From Oscillatoria salina IIICB1 (lineage in GTDB: Bacteria > Cyanobacteriota > Cyanobacteriia > Cyanobacteriales > SIO1D9): a stretch of DNA of 64,000 bases. This document shows positions 16,701-24,300 of the stretch, piece after piece. The notes under the pieces are model-generated. The model saw only the letters and a list, made by a program, of their open reading frames with translations. It was not told where the DNA came from and did not search any database. How positions within the stretch are numbered: position 1 is the stretch's first letter; every line of letters begins with the position of its first letter. The stretch is taken from NCBI RefSeq assembly GCF_020144665.1, contig NZ_JAAHBQ010000038.1, positions 44,217-108,216 on the forward strand, in the 5' to 3' direction. Made by a program: the position numbers and the translations under genes.

Positions 16701-18314
16701 CAGAAACACCACCGGACGATGACCGGGCGGTTGATAGTTCGTGAAAACCCTTTGTGGCTCTTGGTTTTCCAAGATTTTTCCCACCTCTTCCCCCTCTCGA
16801 GAGAGTACGAACCGCCGATAGTCGAAAGCCCGGCGCCCCACCTGAAGCGTGTAAGCCAGATCTGCCAGCTTCAGCTCCGGATGCCGTTGCCAGTGAGCCG
16901 CCAAATTAGCCGTTGCCGTCTCCAGAGCCGAGCTAGTTTTGGCTGAGAGCAGCAGTAACTGCCAGGGGCGAGATTGCCCCGAAGGCTGCCTGGTGGGCGC
17001 TTCTTCCAGGACGACATGAGCGTTAGTTCCACCAAAACCAAAAGAACTGACGCCAGCACGGCGGGGGATTCCATTAGTTTTCCATTCTTCAAGCTTGGTA
17101 TTAACGTAGAAGGGACTATTGTCGAAGTCAATTTCTGGATTTGGTTGTTGAAAGTGCAGGCTGGGAGGAATCTTTTGGTGTTTGAGCGCCAAGATTGTTT
17201 TGATCAAACCAGTGACACCAGAAGCTGAATTAAGATGACCGACATTAGTTTTCACCGAACCAATCGCGCAAAAGTTCTTCTTCTGGGTACTCGCATCAAA
17301 TACCTTCTTCAGTGCGCTAATTTCAATCGGATCTCCCAGAGCTGTGCCAGTTCCATGAGCTTCTATGTAGGTAATTGTTTCCGGCTCAACCCCAGCAATA
17401 ACCTGAGCTTCAGCAATTACTTTTGCTTGACCAACTACACTTGGGGCAGTGAAACCCACTTTTCCTGAGCCATCATTATTGATGGCTGAACCTTTGATCG
17501 TTGCGTAAATGCAGTCCCCATCAGCTAAGGCATCCTTTAGTCTCTTGAGTACGACAATGCCTACCCCATTACCCATAATGGTACCCTTTGCTTGAGCATC
17601 AAAGGCTCGGCAGTGACCATCGGGAGAAGTAATCCCTTCATTTTGATACCAATAACCTGTCTTATGTGGAACTGTTATCGTAATGCCACCCGCCAAAGCA
17701 AGATCGCACTCATAGTTCAGCAATCCTCGGCAAGCCAAGTGAACAGCTACTAATGAAGTAGAGCAAGCTGTATTGACGTTGATGCTCGGACCTTTGAGAT
17801 TCAACTTGTAGGAGACTCGCGTCCCGACATAGTCCTTGTCATTTCCCACAAAAATTTGCATTTGCGTACTCAGCAAGTCGATCGGGTTATAGCTCGAATT
17901 CAGATTGCTATGAAAGTAAGTACTCAGGTTGCTCCCAGCATAAACACCCGTCCAAATTTTGTCCCCTCCTGGGTTATAACCGGCATTTTCCAGTGCTTCC
18001 CAGGCACACTCTAGGAAAAGACGGTGTTGCGGGTCCATGATTTCAGCTTCTCTGGGGGAAATATCAAAGAAGGAAGCGTCAAACATCTCGATGTCTGAGA
18101 GTACCGACCCCGCTTTGACATAGTTGGGGTCGCGTAGCCAAGCTGGGTCTACACCTGAAGCCGTCATTTCTTCATCGGTGTAGAAAGAAATCGACTCTTG
18201 TCCATCGCACAGATTCTGCCAAAACTGATCGACACTTTTGGCTCCTGGAAAGCGACCGACCATACCGATTACAGCTATGCCTTTCACAGAATTGTTTAAT
18301 TCTCGGTTATTCAC
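13728..18314 (-). CDS. Type I PKS module KS-AT-KR(degenerate)-ACP
   Basis: 1528 residues from the GTG at 18314, which is preceded by AAGGAGG and overlaps the previous stop by eight bases (GTGAATAA); an in-frame TTG at 18335 is less likely. KS with Cys184 in NTACSTSL and both His motifs (EAHGTGT, TNVGHL). AT with Ser632 in GHSIGEY and HAFH, which indicates malonyl-CoA. A ketoreductase region about 970-1400 keeps the Ser, the Tyr (VYSA near 1319) and a Lys, but its NADPH loop reads AGGLEGMG instead of T-G-G-x-G-x-x-G and the catalytic Asn is replaced by Ser, so it may be inactive or weak. ACP with Ser1469 in LGGDSV. It extends the chain by two carbons, probably leaving a beta-keto or poorly reduced group. 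Its KS end and AT are almost identical at DNA level to those of the upstream PKS. Confidence 0.93.
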   Translation of the reverse strand: MNNRELNNSVKGIAVIGMVGRFPGAKSVDQFWQNLCDGQESISFYTDEEMTASGVDPAWLRDPNYVKAGSVLSDIEMFDASFFDISPREAEIMDPQHRLFLECAWEALENAGYNPGGDKIWTGVYAGSNLSTYFHSNLNSSYNPIDLLSTQMQIFVGNDKDYVGTRVSYKLNLKGPSINVNTACSTSLVAVHLACRGLLNYECDLALAGGITITVPHKTGYWYQNEGITSPDGHCRAFDAQAKGTIMGNGVGIVVLKRLKDALADGDCIYATIKGSAINNDGSGKVGFTAPSVVGQAKVIAEAQVIAGVEPETITYIEAHGTGTALGDPIEISALKKVFDASTQKKNFCAIGSVKTNVGHLNSASGVTGLIKTILALKHQKIPPSLHFQQPNPEIDFDNSPFYVNTKLEEWKTNGIPRRAGVSSFGFGGTNAHVVLEEAPTRQPSGQSRPWQLLLLSAKTSSALETATANLAAHWQRHPELKLADLAYTLQVGRRAFDYRRFVLSREGEEVGKILENQEPQRVFTNYQPPGHRPVVFLFSGQGAQYVQMAAELYEVEQIFREQVDLCSLMLKPLLGVELRELLFPGSEDIAKASEQLQQTAITQPALFVIEYALAQLWMAWGVRPAAMVGHSIGEYVAATLAGVFSLADALALVAARGQLMQQLPQGSMVAVSLGEGELQPRLGKELSLAAINGPSSCVVSGPTDAIELLEKQLAGEGVACRRLHTSHAFHSQMMAPMMELFAQQVKQLRLKPPQIPYLSNLTGTWIKAEEATSASYWVSHLRGTVRFADNLQQLCQQASQILLEVGPGRTLSKLARTHPEKKPEQVVLTSLRHPQESGSDEAFLLKTLGQLWLLGVKLDWSAFFQNEQRHRIPLPTYPFERQRYWVEAKLPSLSSSSQPVRLDKKQDIADWFYIPSWKRSLIPNATFSSQEESGDEQWLVFVDGLGVGSQLANRLENRGQDVISVKVAEQFTKFSEDVYGINPQNRDDYDALLKELIALGKTPQKIAYLWSAIAPGDRQMDKYREFYSLLFLVQSLGKQKITERLQLWVVSNQIQAVNGKETLDPDRATVLGLSKVIPQEYPQIACRNIDVVLPQSGTWQEEKLLDQLLGELTTLSTNEVVAYRDRSRWVQTFEPVRLESAVAEKTPLRKQGVYLIAGGLEGMGVVLAEYLAQTVQAKLIFIEDSAFPDQEEYAQWLEKSDRQDEVSRKICTLQGLEKLGAEVLVVSADINDYEQMHQSLAPENIGQIHGVIYSPGNKSENLFSSIQEIGKTELEQILDSKCRGIVVLEKVLQERQLDFYLILSSLSSVLGGFGLAVYSAVSLFMDALAYRHNQTHSSPWLTVNWDRLQLNITKEQEAAGAELTAIAPTESIEVFKRILSLGEMTQVIVSTVALKPRRDLAFKLDPKLKSKSSSQTDSPSSYSRPNLNNSYVAPTNELEKQIAQIWQEVLGIEQVGIYDNFFELGGDSVIAIQMVSRLRATFPVDLPMRELLLQASTVANQAEIVDELLLEKIEELSEEEVELFLAN
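15651..17194 (-). repeat. 1.54-kb near-identical repeat, copy in the second PKS (KS end plus AT)
   Basis: This segment and 23599-25142 align without gaps at a constant offset of 7948 bases. Reading both copies side by side I found only about ten differences. Both flanks diverge abruptly. It covers the C-terminal part of the KS, the KS-AT linker and the whole AT including the post-AT linker (PLPTYPFERQRYWVE). Confidence 0.92.
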
Positions 18315-21300
18315 GCGCTTTCCTCCTTTTTTCAATCAGTTGTGCTTCTTCTTCCATAGCTTCTTGCAGCCTATTGGCGCGTTCATTGACTTGCTGAAAT
18401 GCTAGTTCTTCAACCTGTTCTCCACTGAGATATTCTGCCAAAGCACTTATGGTCGGATACTCAAATGCTTCCGCTATGGAGAATTCTTTGTTTAAAGTTT
18501 TTTGCAGTTTGCTGCGAACTTGGACTATGAGAAGTGAATCTCCACCTAATTCAAAGAAGTTGTCATGAATACCTACTTCCTTAATTCCGAGAACCTCTTG
18601 CCAGACTTTAGCAATCTGTTGCTCAATCTCATTTTTGGGAGCAATATATTCATTATTAAGTTGAGGTCTTGAGTGTGTCGGTTGTATCGTTTGGGAGAGG
18701 TTAGCCTTCTCGAAGCTTGACAGTAAATTGGGTTGACTATAAGTTTGGTGATGTTCGCGCCAAGTAAATAAATCACTGGGACAGATCAAAACCTGTGGCA
18801 TTGTACTCCCCAGTATTCGGCTAAAAACCTCAATGGTTTCTGATGTTGATAACCAATCTTCTCTAAAAGAGTCACTTGGTAATTGGTTGGTGGGTACGGT
18901 TTCTTTTTGAAAATTAACTGGGGAAGGGGTGGAAGACACAGAAGGTGAGGAGAGAGGAAAAGTCATCTTCTCTTTTGCTTCTGGAGTTACTATCTCTTCG
19001 GAAACCATCAGCTTTCTTAGAGCTTCTGGATCTTGCTGCGATACCACGATCTTACCGATATGCTTCCCTTGAGCCATATATTCAAAGGCATCAGCCACTT
19101 CTGTAATTGGAAATACTCGAAGAGGAAGTGGGAAAAAATTTCCTTCTTTGAAGACTTTTACGACTTCGCGAGTCAAGGAAATATGGTTAAAGCGTTCTAT
19201 ATTGGGGTGGATAGCGGAGAAAGTTAAGTTTTTCTCAAATGGTCTTAGATCCAATTTGCTGTTATTGAGGATATCCCTCTGACCAATTTCGAGAAAGCGT
19301 CCATAGGGTGCCAAAACTGAAAGGCTTTTAGAGAGGAATTCCCCTCCTAATGAATTCAAAACTACATCCACACCCCTGCCATCGGTGCGTCTCATCACTT
19401 CATCGGCAAAATCCAGCGTCCGGGAATTCATGACGTGCTTAATGCCCTTGGAGTGCAAAAATTCCCGTTTTTCAGGGGTACCGGCGGTGGCGAAAATTTC
19501 TGCTCCTACCCATTGAGCTATTTGCACCGCAGCCATCCCCACACCACCTGCGGCTGAATGAATCAGAACGCTCTCCCCTTGGGAAAGCCTGCCCACTTTG
19601 ATCAGGGAATAGTAAGCTGTGGAAAAGGCGATCGGAATTGTTGTTGCTTCCTCTAAACTAAGATGTTCCGGTTTTGGTGCTACGAACTTAGCGGGAGTTG
19701 TGATAAATCGGCTAAAGCAGGAAGAACCAAGGGCAATAACTTCATCTCCGAGTTGAAAATCTTCAACGCCTTTCCCTAATGCGACTATTTTGCCAGCACA
19801 CTCGAAACCAAACTCGAAGGCAGAATCAGTGGGAACCGGAAGCAATCCCATCCCGATCAGCACTTCCATGAAGTTGAGACCAGTCACTGCCACTTCGATT
19901 TCTACCTCACCCAGACCAGGTTGCTGGCGTGCGGTCGGTTGAAACTTCAGGGTATCTAAGATGCCGGGGGTGGAGATGCTCAAAGAGAAGTTCTCGCTTT
20001 CTTTGACAGCTAGCGTTTTTTCCCTTTGAGGGGCAGATTGTTTAGGGGTGGTGGTGTCGGCTTTTCCTAGATTTACCTTTCTCAGGGTATATTCTTCAAT
20101 TTCAACCAGTTCAGTTCCCCGCTCATCCAGGATGGTGATGTTGAAGCTCACAGATCCTTGTTCAGACTGATTATTTTCTAGCACTCTGATATAGCTATAG
20201 ACCTTAGCTGGCAGAGAGCCTTCGATCCTCAGCCTTTTATAAACAAACGGTAGATAAGTACCTTCATCGAGAAATTTGCCAGCCAGGAACCCAGTAGCAG
20301 AGTCTAACAAGGCGGGATGTAACTTATACGAGTTGAGGTCATCAGTATATGCTGCTGGCAGTTCTAGAAGTGCTAACCCCTGATTTGTCCCAATTTTTAC
20401 TTGTTTCAAGTTGTTCCATCTTGCCCCGAACTTGAGGAATTGCGATCGCGTTTGACGCTCTCGTTCGGTAATGATTATTTCTTCTTGATTGCACTGGGCT
20501 GCAATTTCGTCAATTTCATATTTTTTAGGCTGTCGTACCTCTATACAGGCTATTTCACCCCGGGCATGTTCAATCCATTGTTCTGACTCCGAATGCGATC
20601 GGCTCATAATCAAGAATTCAAAGCTATCTCCCTGCTTTTTCAGGAGGGTGCGAATCTCTTTTTCCTCATCCTCTTCTACTGTCAAGGGAGTCAGGAAAGT
20701 TATTTCCCGGATTTCCAGCGTCCCGTTCTGAGTGTGATTTTCACAAGCAGCTCTGACCAATTCCAGGTAAGCTGTCCCCGGAAGTGTCGCTTTACCCATG
20801 ACTCTGTGTTCGTCTAGAACCCAGTGCTTGCTGGCGTTCAAATTAGAGATATAGATCTCCTGCTTTGAATCCTCGACTAGACATTGCTCGAATAAAGGGT
20901 GTGCGACGGATTTCGTTTTTGCTGAGAAAATCTTCGGGATATGCTTGGTACCCTCCACTCCCATGCCACTTTCTTTCCAGCCATACCAGTTAATAGACAC
21001 GGTAAACCTGCCATCTCTGGATGTTTTGTGGTGAGCAAAGGCATCAAGAAAGTTATTGGCTCCAGCATAGGCTATCTGCCCTGGTAGCGGCATGATTGAA
21101 GAACCTGACGAACAGAGAACCAAAAAATCTAAATCAACATCTTTGAAGATGGTATCGAGTACCAGCGTACCTTTGACCTTCGGTGCGAGAACACTTTCTA
21201 CTTGCTTGATAGTTTTTCGCGCGATCGCACTATCACCAAGAACTCCTGCTGTGTGGATAACGCCATCGATCTGACCAAACCGCTCCTGAGCTTGAGCGAT

Positions 21301-24300
21301 CGCTTCTTGCATTTGTTCGAGGTTAGCTACATCGGCACTAATTACTAAGACTTCAGCTCCCAGTTGTTCGAGTTCCTGAACTTTACGAATCTTGCGGCTG
21401 ACGTCATCGTTTCGATCGTGAGCGAGCAGCCATTCAGACCACTCATTGCGGCGGGGAAAAGCTGAACGCCCTATCAGGATCAGTTTGGCTCGGACTGTCT
21501 TTGCCAGATGTGTGGCGAGCAGGTTAAGTCCGAGAAATCCCAGTCCACCTGTAATTAGGTATACTCCCTCTTCCCTTAATCGTGGTGTTTCTTGGAACTG
21601 TCCATCTAAGCGGGCAGGCTCAAAGTCTTGCACCCAACGATGGACGCTACGGTAGGCAACAACTTCGTCAGAGATCTGGGCAGCGAGTTCCGCGAGCAGT
21701 TGGTCTACGAGTTTCTCCTCTTGCCAACTTCCGCCAGAGGGAAGAACGACATCAATACTACGACAGGAGATGTTTGGGTATTCTCGCGGGATGACCTTAA
21801 CGGCTCCGAGTAAAGTCGCCTTCTCTGGTACTACCATTTCTTCCCCGGTTACTGCCTGCATGCTGTTGGAGACGACCGAGATTTCCAACTCATGGGTAAG
21901 ATTTTGTTTTCCCAGTGCCTGGACGAGAAACAGCAGACTGTACAATCCTTTTTCTTGAGCTTTGTTAATTCCTTCAAGTCCCGATCCCGGATGGGGCGTA
22001 ACACTCCATAAATGAGCAATCTTTGTTGGGGTCAAACCAAGGGCACGGAGTTCTTTGAGCAGGGCATCGTAATCATCCCCATGTTGCGGGTTGATGGTAT
22101 ACAGGCGTTGACTTCCTCCGTTTGTAGGAGATTCGCTCTCGCTACTAAATTGCTCCCCAATTCTGACAGCGATCGCTTTTTTACCCTCAGCTTCGAGTTG
22201 CTTAACTATTTTGCTACCCAAACCCCACTCATCAACAAACACTAACCAGCATCCTAACTGAGTTGCCTCAACCCTTGATTGAGAAGATTTCTGTAGCACC
22301 GAGCGTTTCCATGAAGGGATGTAGAACCACTCAGCCATATTCGGGTTTTTGCCTAATGAGACTAGAGGCGTCCGTTCGGCTCCTTTTTGCTCATGCTCAA
22401 AGGTCGTGGTGAATGCAGCAGGTGCTAAGTTGCTTGCTGAGGTTGAAGCCTGGGCGACGATAATATGCTGCCCAAAAGCATTAGTTTCCGAGAAAGTTTC
22501 CATCTCTCTAAACCCATGAGCTCGGAGTGCCTCCAGCCATTTTTCCTTAGATAAAAATGGATTGCCCTGGCTGCGTTCCTCATCCTCTAATGGATTCATC
22601 AGCAGCCCCCAAGTGAGATCGAAGTCTAACTGTGGTTGAGTGAACTCCCAGAGCAAAAGGAAGCCTCCTGGAGCCAATAAAGAGCGCACGCGATCGAGAG
22701 TTTCTCCCATGTTTCGGGTCACATGTAGCACATTGGAAGCTACTACCACATCAAAACTATGGCTGGAGTACCCCTGCTCTTGAGGAGACTTTTCGATGTC
22801 TAATAAACGGTATTCAAAGAATGGATAGTCGCTAAACTTCTGTTTAGCTTGGGTTAAGAACCCACCACCTAGGTCGGTAAAAGTGTAGTTGGTTTGTTTG
22901 GACGGCAGCACGGGTAGCAATGCGCTCGTGGTGGTACCAGTTCCAGCTCCGATTTCCAAAATTCTCAGGTTAACCGACGGTGGCAATAACTTCACCACCT
23001 CTTCTAGGCTTGACCGCATTATCGCTGTATGGTATTCGATCCAGGGAATCTCTATCTCTGAACTTTCTGTTATCTTTTCGTAGATCAGAGCATTGAACAA
23101 CTCCAGAGGTTCTTGCTCGCCAATAAGTACCGCGACTAGATTTTCACCACAGATCTGGACTAAATCTACCTCTTGAGGCGTATCTGTCCATCTGACTCTG
23201 ACTTCTTCTAACAGAGCATCCACAGAGTCCTTTGATAAGGGGAGAAGGTTGGTAAACCTCTCTCCATCTTGCTGAAGATGACCTTGCTCTACTAGGTCTT
23301 GCAGCCACCGAGACAATAATTGCCGATAGCGAGGAATAATCTGACATTGCTCGAATAACTCCTCAAAAGAATAGTTGTCGTCGGAATTTATAAAAGCACC
23401 TAAACCCCTCAAGGCAAGGTTCATGTAGGCAAGACACAAACGCTCCAACCACTTTTTGTTTTCTAGACAAACTTGCTCGTCAAATTCTGAGATTCCAGCA
23501 CTTGCCTGACGCTGACCAGCTTCTACCAGAGATTCCCAAAGCTTTTCTACTGTTGGTAAGATCCGAACCTGTTCCCTGGAAGGCGATAGTTTTGGTGGCT
23601 CAACCCAATAACGCTGGCGCTCAAAGGGATAGGTGGGCAAGGGAATGCGATGACGTTGTTCGTTTTGAGAAAATGCCGACCAATCTAGCTTTACTCCCAA
23701 CAGCCACAGTTGCCCTAATGTTTTCAATAAAAACGCTTCATCCGAGCCTGATTCTTGGGGATGGCGCAGGGAAGTTAACACTACCTGTTCGGGTTTCTTC
23801 TCAGGATGAGTTCTGGCTAATTTACTCAACGTCCGACCCGGTCCTACTTCCAGCAGAATTTGAGACGCTTGTTGGCACAACTGTTGCAAGTTGTCCGCAA
23901 AGCGCACTGTCCCGCGCAGATGAGAAACCCAATAGCTCGCCGAAGTTGCCTCTTCTGCTTTAATCCAGGTGCCCGTGAGATTGGACAAGTAGGGGATTTG
24001 TGGCGGCTTGAGCCTGAGTTGTTTGACTTGCTGTGCAAACAACTCCATCATCGGCGCCATCATCTGGGAATGAAAGGCATGGGAGGTATGTAAGCGGCGG
24101 CAAGCCACTCCCTCACCAGCCAATTGTTTCTCGAGTAACTCAATCGCATCCGTCGGACCAGAAACTACGCACGAGGATGGACCGTTAATCGCTGCCAGAG
24201 ACAGTTCCTTGCCCAGTCTGGGTTGTAATTCCCCTTCCCCAAGGGACACTGCCACCATGCTTCCCTGGGGCAATTGCTGCATCAATTGACCTCGTGCTGC

